Shown here in pieces: positions 46,201 to 57,505 of a stretch of DNA of 64,000 nucleotides. The DNA is from Amphiura filiformis (lineage: Eukaryota; Echinodermata; Ophiuroidea; Amphilepidida; Amphiuridae): positions 69,283,706-69,347,705 of the forward strand of contig NC_092628.1 in assembly GCF_039555335.1 (NCBI RefSeq). Direction: 5' to 3'. Made by a program: the position numbers and the translations under genes. Within the stretch, counting starts at the first letter, position 1, and each line of letters starts with the position of its first letter. The notes under the pieces were generated by a model. The model did not search any database. It was given only the letters and a program-made list of their open reading frames with translations, and had not been told where the DNA came from.

Positions 46201-48782
46201 TTTGATAGTTCACAGTGTCTTGCGAATGATAGTGTGCTTTAGCAAAAAATGCATTGATCATTTCATAGCCAGTGTGCAGAAGAATTCAAATATTACAGAT
46301 ATACTATTGTAGGTCCTGTGGTTCTTGAGTTATGTTGTAAAGGGCTGAAACAACAACACTTTTGTAAAACGTACATATCTCATTCACAACAACACATCAA
46401 GCAAGTTTTCAAATTAAATGATTTGTAATATGAACTTTTTCAAAATTACCATTATTTATAACAGGATGTTTCGGAGCAAGCAGGAAGACGAGTCAATCGA
46501 TGTGGTGTTGCAGAAAGACGCAGTATCTAACGGAAAACGCCTTTGTCTGGTCAAAGTTAAAGGAATACCTGGGTTATGGTAAGGTTATAATTTGCTCATG
46601 ATGAACCGGAATAAAACGTCACAGTTGCTAGCTATGACCAACTACAAACATATTGTTTATATGACTAATTGGAAGTACGCTATGATATCTCAATCATAAA
46701 ATATCTTACTTTTGGGAACAGCCCGTTAGTCTAAGAGTCGTGGTGTATAGGTTTAGGGTTAGAATTAGGGCTAAGGTTATAGGTTAAAGTAAAGTTTATA
46801 GGGTTAGGGTAATTGGGTTTTACAATAATTTTATTGGATTTTCGCACTAATGAACTTTCGGACTATCGCCCTGTAACCAAAACCGATTTTGAACTCGCAT
46901 GTCATAGTACGTTAAAAAATTACCCGGCAAAAAATATTTTGCATAATACTCACCAATATGGACAACTACTGTAGTTGTTTGCTGGGCAATTATTATTATT
47001 TTTATTATTATTATTATTATTTAGGCTTGATCATTGGAATCTGAATGGATGCCCCTTGGAAGAAACCCTCCACCCTGGCGACAAGATACTGAGCATAAGT
47101 GGTATTGACCTTGAAGACGTTGAAGTCACTTTTGCTTATGATTTGATGGCAAAGGTTAAAGGCAATGAGGTAATACATATTTAAACATCTAATCTTTTTA
47201 AATGTCAAATTTCATCAGGCCCGAGATTCCAGATAAAAGTTGAAGTGTACATTCATAAATGTAATCTGCGTATGTAGGTTTTATATTGATTTTAGAAAAC
47301 TATTATCATTTGTATGATATTTGTATTTATATAGCTGGGACTATAACTAGGAATGTTGTCCCAGATTATAACGGCGTGATACATAAAAGACGGAAAGAAG
47401 ATTCCTTGATACGCTTTCTTCACAAGATTGTTATTTATTGCTTATGTTTTAACAGATTAGAATGAGTGTTCAACGAGCCCCTCACGCAAATGTGTTACTA
47501 CTGAGGAGGTCTGTGAACAAACGTGATCTTGGTATTGAAATTGACGGAATCGTGGTAAGCAAAATTGGAAATAAAAATACAAAATATTATTGCCACCTTA
47601 GCAGTGTCAAGGGCAAGTGGCAAAGAAATGGTTTTACCATGGACAACGAGATCACGCGTGCGCGCAAAACTACCGTATACACGTGATTTAGATTTACGCC
47701 TCTGAATAACGTAAAAATTACGTCATGCGTATGCACGTGTACACAGCAATAATAATATAACAGCTCAAATACGAACTTCATCATAAAAGAGCTTTATGTA
47801 ACTCTTCTTGCAAGTATATAGACGAAAAATTTTCATGTGATCTCCAGCCATATAAATAATAGGCTACCATATCCATTTTAACTGGAAGACGCCGTTTTTA
47901 GACACGCAATTTTGGATCATCATGATCATGGATTTAAGTAATATTTTTATCATTAAATGTTCATATTGTTAATTTATTTCAAATTAAATATTTTCCTTCA
48001 GATCAAGAAAGTTCACTCTGGCGGTCTATTCCACCAAGCCGCTAAGGGTAAAACTACCGGTGTACTGCGGACTGATGTTGTGGAATGGGCCATTACTGAA
48101 ATAAATATGCAACCTGTCAATTCCAAATATACAACACAACAGGTATACCGTTATTTTGTTTGTATGAACATCGTTGTACAGGTTTGGAAACATGCTTGCA
48201 TTTGTTAGGACGGTTTCAATTCATACTGGAGTCTTTCATATTGGTTGACAAATGAATACCATCTGAAACCCCCAGATCACTCTGGATTTTCAAATAATGG
48301 ATGGCTTTTCTTCCCACCTACAAACACTTAGATTTATAAACTTCGAGGACTGTTTTATACCAAAAATATAAATTTTCAATAATTTGCCATAAATTTTCGC
48401 AAATTTCAAACAGAATCAGATTGATATCAGAAAGACACTCCCCCAGGCTTGTATTCAGAATGCAATTTGGTGTGTCTGATGCGCTCTCAGGTATCACAAA
48501 AAATAATGTGCTATCCGATTCCTTAAGATATTGCTTTCGTTTTTAGTGTATACAGATACTGTTTGTGTACATATATTCAATAACCCTGTGATGTAAGGTA
48601 TATATTCTTGATATTCTTTTAAATCTTTATTACTATTTCAGATTCTCGAGCTACTAGAAAAAGCTGACCCTGATGTAGCTCTGGTTATCCAGCCATCTGA
48701 TCTTATTTTGGCTATGAAGGAAGCACTATCACAATGTCCTATGTGTGGTGGAGCAGCTCAGCCTCATTACTGTCTCAAATGA
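37942..48782 (+). CDS. PH / Tyr-Pro docking / tandem PDZ adaptor (10 exons)
   Basis: Exon model: 37942-38019, 38915-39123, 40071-40290, 44195-44252, 45274-45961, 46465-46578, 47025-47169, 47456-47554, 48002-48142, 48642-48782. All junctions are GT-AG and in phase; 1893 nt, 630 residues plus stop. Order: PH (about 10-110), Ser/Asp-rich hinge, a 229-codon Tyr/Pro-rich docking exon, PDZ1 (about 425-512), PDZ2 (about 515-600), and a short Cys-containing tail. The role is probably a membrane-associated adaptor, with PH for membrane, YMNV for a GRB2-type SH2, PxxP for SH3 and PDZ for C-terminal tails. It resembles GAB/DOK docking proteins in layout only. ATG 37942 is the first Met after the acceptor CTACAG at 37927. 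A possible poly(A) signal AATAAA is at 49111. Confidence 0.85.
39559..39995. mobile_element. piggyBac-like MITE, copy 1 (TTAA)
   Basis: Perfect 22-bp terminal inverted repeats beginning TTAAAGCCATATTATAACAT. TTAA at each end is the piggyBac target. 437 bp, no transposase. The sequence matches 57033-57505 end to end. Intron 2 of the PH-PDZ gene. Confidence 0.9.
40325..40850. repeat. cluster of palindromic MITE segments
   Basis: Three inverted pairs. GAATATTTTAATGGGGTGAA pairs with TTCACCTCATTAAAATATTC around 40450-40550. ATTGACCAATCAAATGATAA pairs with TTATCATTTGATTGGTCAAT around 40650-40735. The left edge block (GTGACCACCTCGACT, ATAGGTGTGGGT, TTCTAAAATAAATACAG) recurs in direct orientation at about 42747-42830, on the far side of the LINE. 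Confidence 0.8.
40850..42760 (-). mobile_element. 5'-truncated LINE with RT, two frameshifts
   Basis: Minus-strand ORF from 42781 to 41414 encodes the RT of a Jockey/I-like non-LTR element: KAPGPDSIHPEFLHHAG, RPISLLCIPYKLLERLI, EQAGFRQGRSTVDQV, VFVDLTAAYDTVW, NGVPQGSVLAPLLFNIYI and the active site YTDD (family YADD). The ORF breaks near 41440; the C-terminal half continues in 41366-40965 and ends with ACECGSEEQTADHII, a Cys/His motif typical of these LINEs. A second break near 41010 shifts the last 35 codons (ISGLIEVDEATRDWLM), stop 40911-40909. The endonuclease is absent, so it is 5'-truncated and dead. It lies in intron 3 of the PH-PDZ gene, antisense. Confidence 0.9.
42745..43080. repeat. 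second copy of the 40325 palindromic repeat
   Basis: It repeats the GTGACCACCTCGACTCGCC / ATAGGTGTGGGT block in the same orientation as 40340-40425, then a palindrome with GAGGTGAAATATGAACTGTT at the left and AACATTCCATATTTCACCTC at the right. The LINE lies between the two copies. Confidence 0.8.
43081..43944. other. intronic, nothing recognised
   Basis: AT-rich intron sequence of the PH-PDZ gene with a short C homopolymer at about 43566; no repeat match or coding exon. Confidence 0.4.
43945..44095. repeat. hairpin element
   Basis: AGTGCCAGAAGTGGGTAAAT on the left pairs with GCACTTACCCACTTCTGGCA on the right, with GCAATTGCTGCC / GGCAGCTATTGC inside. Confidence 0.75.
44195..45961 (+). CDS. 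PH-PDZ gene exons 4-5: docking region
   Basis: Exon 4 (58 nt) encodes a Ser/Thr/Asp-rich hinge. Exon 5 (688 nt) encodes a disordered region with candidate SH2 sites (LHYEDSF, TYMNVKG, LYMVPRD, DYREIK) and many SH3-type prolines (KPPVPTRK, KTKPPV, RPQLPQRDG). TYMNV at about 45345 is a textbook YxN GRB2-SH2 motif. A basic/proline mix continues to the exon end at ATTGA|GTAAGT. Confidence 0.85.
44485..45157. mobile_element. complete fold-back element with TTAA ends
   Basis: Two arms of about 320 bases in inverted orientation: GAGCACATCAGACATGTCG and CGACGATCAATTGAAAATG on the left, and CATTTTCAATTGATCGTCGG-like and CGATATGTCTGATGTGCTC sequence on the right. Ends are TTAAGGGAT and ATCCCTTAA. This is the reference copy for the partial or diverged copies at 12396-12690, 27106-27735, 39420-39535 and 48246-48535. 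It ends 117 bases upstream of exon 5 of the PH-PDZ gene. Confidence 0.9.
46465..48782 (+). CDS. PH-PDZ gene exons 6-10: two PDZ domains and CPMC tail
   Basis: PDZ1: IDVVLQKD, LCLVKVKG, then LHPGDKILSISGIDLEDV, the usual GDxIxxING-type strand. Its carboxylate-binding loop is unusual (KGIPGLW, no GLGF). PDZ2: LLLRRSVNKRDLGIEIDG supplies a GIEI loop, then IKKVHSGGLFHQA and ITEINMQPVN. The end (ALVIQPSDLILAMKEAL) recalls syntenin PDZ2. The last residues contain CPMCGGAAQPHYC, three cysteines and a histidine that could form a small metal site, then a stop at 48780-48782. Confidence 0.8.
46741..46820. repeat. degenerate TTAGGG-like tract
   Basis: GGTTTAGGGTTAGAATTAGG and GGGTTAGGGTAATTGGG in an intron of the PH-PDZ gene: a decayed telomere-type repeat of about 80 bases. 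Confidence 0.6.
48246..48535. repeat. diverged half copy of the TTAAGGGAT fold-back family
   Basis: ATGGATGGCTTTTCTTCCCA, AGATTGATATCAGAAAGACA and AATGCAATTTGGTGTGTCTG correspond to the right arm of 44485-45157. Last intron of the PH-PDZ gene. Confidence 0.75.
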
Positions 48783-49129
48783 TTGCATCACCTTGACCCG
48801 GGGACCATGATCGCATCCCCTGGTCGCGTATGCAGATAATAGCGGTAATAATCTGACAGTTATGCACAGATCCTGTTCGATCCAAGCGGATAAGTACCTC
48901 AGTATTATATGAGGAAAAGCGCTGGTTGCAAGCCGTCCCGGGCAAGCCGTCCAATAACATTGTAGCATACTGCATACCCCACAACATAGGGACTCTTCTG
49001 TAAGCGTATGTATTGACTATTTGCGCACCTTAAGCATGTTTTTACTTAAAAGTAAAAAAACAGCAACATACTATGTGGCAAGCATGGAAATTTGTATGAT
49101 TTGATATTTCAATAAAAACCGCGGAATGA

Positions 49130-50740
49130 GAGAAAACAAAATGGTACAAACTTACCCTATGTACTCGTAGAATACAATATAGAGGGAGATCTATATTGTT
49201 AATCAACAACAACAGCAACAACAACATCAATCAGTGCTGTACAGTAGATAAGGACTTCTGTCCATGTAAGGTCTGTTTTTAGTATTTTGAGGAATCACCA
49301 TGGTTGTAAAACAGATAGATTGAACTGAAAAACAAAATGTAGACGTTTATAAGAGCAACTCTTACAAAGAAGGCGAAGATCGGAATCGCATTCATGATGG
49401 AAAGTATCAATAAACTAAATGAATTGAAATTGGATAAAAATACAGCTTCAAATGTCACTATGTTTATTGCTGAACATTGAAACTGTCTTAATGTAAATTT
49501 CTATATAATTATTGTCAGCTGATGTAAATATATTATGCAATCACTGTTCAAATAATTATTGGTGTATTTATCTTTCCAATCAAATTGAAATTCACAGTAC
49601 TATTCTCATTCTGCATGTATCATAAAAATGAAACAATGTTATGTTATATTTTGTTCAATTTAATTATCACTTTGAATACAGTTATATAATTACCTCACTC
49701 AAAACAAAACACGTTAATATACTCAATGCCAGGGTGTTCAATTAATGAAACAAATTGAATATTAACTAGCCTAATGAAGGCTCTTGACCAAAATGTATTT
49801 TTTATATATTTATATTTCTTTTTTATGTGTAAATGAATAAATAAATTTGATCACGTCACCTTCCACTTTGACCTTGAGATAGCATGCAAATGCAATTTGA
49901 GTAAATGTATCACGATTTGAAGTAAATTACATGAAAATAACGATGTCAACTCATCATTCAGTTCACTACATTAACTTCACATAATTCATCCGCTCTAATT
50001 GAATGACTGGTTAATTGAATGTTTTCTTTTTATGTCTTTCATGTATTCATTGTATTTGTCCTAATATCATACCTATATACAATATGTATTCATTATATAG
50101 CATTACCTGACTGTACCGTGAAAATATAAATGTTTTTATTTTTGAGATGTGTACTATATTATTAATGAGGTAAAATAATTGTGTGTTCTGTATCCCGATT
50201 ACGTATAATGTAGTCATTCATTGGATTCTTTATATTCTAAACTGTGTTAAAGCAAATCGGAATTGTGAACTTTAACACCAATAGTAAATCAGGGTAAAGA
50301 AATAAGGGGAAAAGGCTGACAAAGCCCACACTGTATCGGGTAACTATATGATTAATTTCAGAATAAGCCCCAAAATATAGAACCCAATAAAAAATGGGGT
50401 AAAAAGTGACCAGCGGGTCAAATTTCAAAGATGCTCAGATCACAGGCCCTATAGAAAGAACTAGGGTCTGTACTTAAATGGTGATAAAAACTACAACCAC
50501 TGACAACAGTGTATTAATCGAGTCATAAGGATTCAGGAAAAGTATAGTTTGACCTATCTGTAATTGACCGTTTTCGAGTTATAAGCAAAAAGGTCAAAGT
50601 CAAGTTCTGTCTTCCATAGGGATAAAATTGTATTCCAGGGAAAATGTTAACCCGTTGTCAAATTGAAATCTTGCTGGGCAAATTTAGGCTATATGTTTGG
50701 AATTTGTTCAAATATTAACCAAATGAAAATTAATGTGAAC
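49130..50740. repeat. tandem segmental duplication, copy 1
   Basis: A ~1.6-kb unit starting around GATAAGGACTTCTGTCCATG (49245) and carrying TTATGCAATCACTGTTCAAA, TGATCACGTCACCTTCCACT and AATGAAAATTAATGTGAACA in the same order as copy 2. It begins in or just after the 3' flank of the PH-PDZ gene. Non-coding. Confidence 0.85.
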
Positions 50741-53190
50741 AGAAAGCAAAATGGCACACTGACACACTTACCCTCTATAGATACAATTATTGGTAAATCA
50801 ACAACAGCAGCAATTGGCATGGCAATCAGTGCTGTAGATAAGGACTTCTGTCCATGTAAGGTATGTTTTTAGTATTTTGAGGAATCACCATGGTTGTAAA
50901 ACAGCTCGATAGCAGCTGAAAAACAAATGTAGAAGTAAATTATAAAGAAGGCGAACCTCGGAAACCTCGCAATATGATTTGGTTAACTATACTCTAAAAT
51001 CTGGAAGGTACAGACTTGACATTTAATATGGAATATTTTATCGCAAAATTCCAAGACTGGTCTGGATGGAGTCTGCATAAACCCCAAGGGCTAAATGTTA
51101 ATTGGGGTGTGTCGGGAGATGGTATAAACTAATTGTTTGATAGAAAATGTGCTTTCCATAAGTTTAGATTATGGTGCTCATAATGTAGCGAATTTGCCTA
51201 AAATGGCAGTTTTGTGAGGGACACAATTTCGGACTTTATGCAACATTGTTCTGTTATTATCAAATTTATGGGGGTTTGAGGTGATGTTTCAGAAAGTTTG
51301 AATGGCCTCCTGGGGTCAAATGTTATAAACTTACGGTACAAAAACAACTGTGTGGATTCCTGGTTGTCCAATAAACTCACGCTGTTTCTTTGTGTACAGT
51401 AAGTTTATAACATTTGGCCCCAGGGGATAATTCAAATTTTCTGAGTGCGTACCACTTTTAAGAGCCATATTTTACTTACAAGTACATTTCAGTTCTGACG
51501 AACAGTTATTGGTTTTTAGCCAGGTTCAGTAAATATCGCCTCAAACCTCAATAAATTTGATAATATCAGAACAATGTTGCTCAAATTCAGAAATTTTACC
51601 TCTACAAAAATCAAATTCAGGCTCCTTAAATCCGCCATTTTAGGTTAATCCAATACATTATGAGCGCCATAATGTAAACTAATGAAAAGTACATTTTCTA
51701 TCAAATAATTATTTTACACCATCTCCTGACACACCCCAATTAACATTTAGCCCGTGCGGTTTATGTAGACCCCTACCACACCAGTCTTGGAATTTTGCGA
51801 ACAAATATTCCATATTAAATGTCAAGTCTGTAAATAGAATAAATGTATTGGAATTGGATAAAAAAAATGTACAGCTTTATAATAGCATAATGTACACGCA
51901 TTTAAATGCACTATTTAAATGTTACTTGAACATTGAAACTGTCTTAATGTAAATTTATATACAATAATTGCCAGCTGATGTAAATATATTATGCAATCAC
52001 TGTTCAAATAATTATTGGTGTATTTATCTTTCCAATCAAATTGAAATTCACAGTACTATTCTCATTCTGCATGTATCATAAAAATGAAACAAAGTTATGT
52101 TAAAGTTTGTTCAATATAGTTGTGAAATGAATACATTTACATAAGTATTACCTCATTCAAAACAAAACACATTAATATACTTAATGCCAGGGTGTTCAAT
52201 TAATGAAATAAATTCAGAATTAACTAGCCTAAAGAATGCTCTTGACAAAAATGTATTTTTTTAAAAATATATTTATATAGTTTTTTTTATATGTAAATGA
52301 ATAAATTATGACGAAGAAATAGCAAATTAATTTGATCACGTCACCTTCCACTCTGACCTTGAGATAACATGCAACTGCAATTTGAGTAAATGTATCAAGA
52401 TTTGAAGTAAATTACATGAAAATGATGTCAACTCATCATTTATTTCACTACATTAACTTCACATAATTCATCCGCTCTAATTGAACGAATGGTTAATTGA
52501 AGAATGTTTTCTTTTTATGTCTTTCATGTATTTGTCCTAATATCATAGGGCATATACAATATAGCATTACCTGACTGTACAGTGAAAATATAAATGTTTA
52601 TATTTTTGAGATGTGTACAATATAATCAATATTTCATTATGTATTCTATATCTCGATTGCGAATCGAATTAATGTAGTATTCAATTCATTCAATTTATTC
52701 TTTATAATTCTAAATTGTGTTTAAAACAAACTGGAATTGTAAACTTTAACACCGATAGTGAAGCAGGGTAAAAAATAAGGGGAAATGTGACAAAAGCCCA
52801 GATTGTATCGGGTAGCTATATGATTAATTTCAGAATAGGCCCAAAAATACGGACCAAAAGGGTAAAAAGTTACCCGGGTCACAATATGAAATTTTCAAAG
52901 GTGCTCAGATCACAGACCCTAAAGAAAGAACCAGGGTCTGTGCTCACATGGTGATAAAAGCTACAACCACTGACAACAGTACATTAATCGAGTCATAAGA
53001 ATTCAGGAAAAATATAGTTTGACCTATCTGTAATGAACCGTTTTCTAAAGGGGTCAAATTTGAAAAAATGCTTCAAAAAATTGTAATCCAGTGTTAACCC
53101 GTTGCCAAAAATTGGAAATCTTGTTTGGCAAATTTTTGCTGTTTGGAATTTGTTTAACTATTGGCAAAATGAAAATTAATGTGAACAGAG
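50741..53190. repeat. tandem segmental duplication, copy 2, with insertion
   Basis: It repeats copy 1 from GATAAGGACTTCTGTCCATG (50838) to AATTAATGTGAACAGA (about 53190) with scattered changes and small indels. It is interrupted at 51011-51830 by a fold-back element absent from copy 1. Confidence 0.85.
51011..51830. mobile_element. fold-back element inserted in duplication copy 2
   Basis: Ends CAGACTTGACATTTAATATG and CATATTAAATGTCAAGTCTG are inverted repeats; arms of about 350 bases meet around a 90-base centre near 51400 (GTTATAAACTTACGGTACAA / GTACAGTAAGTTTATAACAT). No open frame. Confidence 0.9.
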
Positions 53191-53599
53191 AGTTGACATT
53201 GACATGATTGAATATTATTGTTAGCAAAAGACAAAATAAAACAAATGGATGGAATATTTAACTATTTTGTCTTATCTATTTCGAGTGTATTCTCCAAATG
53301 TGTCATTTTGTCACTATTAAGCGCCTATAGGTAGAGTCTTTTGTGTCTGGGTGTGACCAACAACCCACTCGACATAACAAAGGGAAGAAATGTCGGGTGG
53401 GGGTTGGAATTATGCTGCTTTCCACAACAGTCTGCCGCCTGGACAACCAATTCTTTAGAAATGCTTAGTCGCGCTAAAAGTCGATCGATACATGTAAAAA
53501 TCAGCACAATTCAGAGATACACCTTTTTGCTATGAAATTAATTTTCTCGGTCAAATATAAAGCAATATTTTTTTTTTTTCTTCAGTAATGTCAGTTAAA

Positions 53600-54440
53600 A
53601 ACTTGGTGCTTGGATATACATTTTTTTTAAATCCTGGTGTTAAAATTAAGCATCAAATTGTGTCTTTTAGTGTGATATTTTTGATTTTTATAGGCCTTGA
53701 ATTCGCCTGCGAGCTTTTTACGGAATTCATGTTTTAGCGTCTCAAACTAACATAGTTTGCTAAAGAAAGATATTTCCCACCTCTGTAAAGCACATCGTGT
53801 GGGTCTATATGTTATAGTTTTGTCAGAATTTCCGTTTTTGTTTTACCCTTTTTCCATTCATAATCCGAAAATGTCAAACTAAGTAAAAGTAGGCAATGGT
53901 GAGTACTTTTATCTCGAGAGCAACCAGCAAAAATAGTCGATATTTCCTTTGTTGTTATCCAGGTCAATTTTTCATTGAAAGCAAATTGCCCGACCAGCGA
54001 TTAAATCCCCAATTGGGTGTTCTGGTTAAACATGATCAGTAGGAGCGCTATAGGTCTGGGAATTTCTTTGCTATATTGAAGTTCTGGCAACACTATAGCC
54101 ATGCCGGTATTCCTATTAAACCCAGGGATATCGATCCACAATGCTAGTACTAGCCTTTAGATTTCACGTGTTGATTTAGAAATTTTTTCAGCCGACGTGA
54201 AAGATGGTGAAATCAAAACGGAAATTCTGACAAAACTATGATATATAGCTCACGGTGATGTGCTTTAGAAAGTTGGGGAAAATCCTTCATTAGCGAACTA
54301 TATTACTTTGAAAAGCTAAAAGGTTGATCCAAGAAAAAGCTCATGCGGGCCGAGCTGAAGCCTATAAAAATCGAATATCTTACACTAAATGACTGAATTT
54401 CAGGCCTAAGTTTAACACCAGGATTATTAAAAAAAATCAG
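53600..54440. mobile_element. fold-back element, ~250-bp arms
   Basis: AAATCCTGGTGTTAAAATTA near the left end pairs with TTTAACACCAGGATTATT near the right. TTTGTCAGAATTTCCGTTTT (53820) pairs with AAAACGGAAATTCTGACAAA (54213). The loop of about 350 bases is unique. Confidence 0.85.
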
Positions 54441-56586
54441 TATCAAGCATTATAGTTTTTCCAGCCATTTACTGAAAAAATGAAAATTATTGCCTTTCAT
54501 TTGGCTGAGAAAAAAATTTTTACACTGAAAAGGTGTAACTCAAAATTTTGCTCATTTCAACACCAATTTCGATCGTTTGTATTGCCTCATTAAATGACTG
54601 AGTGAGCCTTGCAGAACAAAAGAATCGGTTGTGCAGGTAGCTGACTGACAACATCACCTGCAGATGAGCCTGCAGCATGTGCTTAAACGGGTTGGCAGAT
54701 GTTGGACGCAGGGCAATGACTTTCAGACTTTTTTCCTTCTTGGTGAAGAGACATCTTTTTAGAACCGTACTTTTCAAAGACAACGACTTTTTAGTACCAT
54801 CTCGATAGCAACATTAACGACCCTGGATGGACGCAATCAGATCCGAGGGACTGTCACTATATATGGATATGTGGCCGCACAATATGGTAAGATAGGACCC
54901 TAACTGAAATTAGGCATGTCACAGTGGCTGCACAATACTTCTGCCACACTGTGCATGCAAGCATAACAGTAAATTGAAAAGCGCGCGCATGAAAGTTGTT
55001 CAATTTTGGCAAACATCCATGCCGAAAAATTAATTTCCTCATATGTGCTATTTATCACAATTGTTTGAATTTTGATATATGGTGTGTGAAACCTTTCTGT
55101 GACTACCATCGGGTTTTTTTTTTTTAAATATTGCTTCGTTTAAGAGCTACTACATGTTTTTATGGATTGTTGAAGATCCCTCATAAATCAATAAATATAG
55201 GCCTTTTGAAAAATCAAGATCTACCACCATTTAGCTGAAATACTAATCTTTCTAAGCAAGTAAATTATTTCCGTCGACAACGAATGGCACACTTGAGGAA
55301 AACGATTTGAAACAAAACATTTTTTAAGTGAGTTTAAAGGGAGTAATATTCCAAACCACAATAGCTCTAAGCCATTGTGTGTGTCCAAGGCCACACCATT
55401 TTTGTATACGCGGTATAATAGAGGGCTGTTCCTTTTACCGTTTCTCTTCCCATGTTAATCCAGATAACAAAATGTTAATTTAAAGTCTCATTGCAAATGA
55501 ATTTTTATTTTTACTTTTCGGATTTGGCTTTGAGCAATGGTGACACATACCGTATTTACAGAAAAAATGAAAATTCTATTCCAGACACCGTCAAAATGTC
55601 AAAGTTTGTATTTTTTGTATTATGTTAAAGTAATTAACTACAGATTCTTTACTCAACATCATAACAGGTTCATACTTGACAAATTCATGATGAATGAAAA
55701 GACTTTCATTAAATATTGAAAGAAAAAAAAATTACTCATGCCTAATTTACATAATAATATCATGAATACATAATTAGCTGTAATAAGCTAATTTGCATAA
55801 TTGATTACTTTTTGTGTAATATTTTGTTATCAATTGAAAGAACTTTGTATACATATGTTTGTGAAAAAAACCGCACCCTGATATCATGTACGGTTTTCTT
55901 TTGGCATCAATTTTGCATATTAATTAGCTGAACTTAGTCATTTTTTCAACTTTTATTTTGTCTGCAGATTGGCCGGAATTGCTAAAATAGTATATTTGGT
56001 TAATTTATTATAATTATTCAATGATAGATTTTTTAATTTTGTTTTCTTTGACGAAGTTAAAAAAGATAGGCAATTAACCTGTGATACTTAAATTAACGTT
56101 GCTTTTTCAACCAAGTGTCCAAATAAACCTTCAAAATCTCGAAATGTGCCAATTTTGTCATTACATCAATTTGTGGCAGATTTGCATTCCATTTATGAGC
56201 ATCTTAAAATTGACACTACGTCACAATGCATTGACCGATTTCAATTCGGTTTTTGATTTTGATGCTTTAATAAAGGTCATTCATGTAGAAACATTAAATA
56301 ACGTGTTTCTGCTGCCCTTATTTTTGAGGTGATATACCTACTGAAATATCCACGTACCTTGACTGTCAGTAGCTGGTGTATAACAAGATCTTACGCGCAC
56401 CAAGGCGTTTGACAAGATCCGACTTTTTCCTTTACGGAGACAACCATTCTGATCAAAAAATGAACGATAAAGGCACTACACACCATGCACACAGTTCAGA
56501 CCTCCTCTTGAAGCCGCTGACCAATCATCAATAGCTGGGGGAAAATATTCTCAAGGTCTATTAATGGCCTGGCCCTGTTGCCCTTA
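54441..56586. other. no gene recognised
   Basis: Strongly AT-rich; open frames are short and without splice context or family signature. Confidence 0.4.
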
Positions 56587-56981
56587 GTCCGACGAGTAGG
56601 ACCTTTTTTTTCTAAGTTACCAGACTATACACATTTCACACTATGATCACTACCTTACATAGACGAATTGCGAAAGTCCAGTGACCGCGCCGCCCAAAAA
56701 AATGTAGGACCTTTTTTTCTCAGTTACCAGACTATACACATTTCACACTATGATCACTATCTCACATGGCGCAAGAAAGACGAATCGCGAAAGTCCAGTG
56801 ACCGCGCCGCCCAAAAAAAAAAGGTCCTACAATATTCGTTGTTGGTCAGTGTACCGGAATTCCGGTACAAGTTTTTTTTCGGGATGGGCGGTTAGTGGAT
56901 TTTTGTGGTTAATCTTTCTTGAGAGTAGAGTATAGTTGGTAAACTAAGAAAAAAACCAGGTCCTACTCGTCAGACTAGTTG
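56587..56981. mobile_element. MITE with internal tandem duplication
   Basis: Ends TAGTCCGACGAGTAGGACCT and AGGTCCTACTCGTCAGACTA are inverted. Inside, a ~110-bp block (TACCAGACTATACACATTTC ... GTCCAGTGACCGCGCCGCCC) is present twice in tandem, 56610-56700 and 56720-56815. Confidence 0.8.
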
Positions 56982-57032
56982 CCCTTGACCATTTTAAGAC
57001 CCCGATCTTCTGCATCCAAAATGTGTGGTGCA

Positions 57033-57505
57033 TTAAAGCCATATTATAACATTTCTTTAAAAATAGATTAGTACTTATTTTCCATAAAATGTTATCTTTT
57101 ACTGTCAGATATGTCCCCTTTTAATTTTGAGCCGAACAAGTGAGGTAAAGCAAACAAAATTGGAATTTACTACTAGCGTCAATGCATGTTACTCCGGCGG
57201 TTGTAATACAGTACGATCCTCTGGCGTGGGTGTGTGTGTGTGTGTGTGTGTGTCCCGCACGCCGTGTACGTAGGGGTGTGTTATGAACAACACATACGCG
57301 TTCGACTAATATTTCTATCATAATAATACAACGACGGTTCCGGCGGTTTATTCAAAATCACGGATTTTGACAAAACTACAGCACCTAAAGTCTTGATTTT
57401 TGCAGAGAATCTATGTTTACTAAAGTACATTACAATCGTGTAAAAACCTGAATTTAAATTTTTTTTAGGGCGTTCTTCTCAGCAAATGTTATAATATGGC
57501 TTTAA
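57033..57505. mobile_element. piggyBac-like MITE, copy 2 (TTAA)
   Basis: Same TTAAAGCCATATTATAACAT ends and body as 39559-39995. It differs by an expanded (GT)n run at about 57222-57254 and small indels. Confidence 0.9.
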
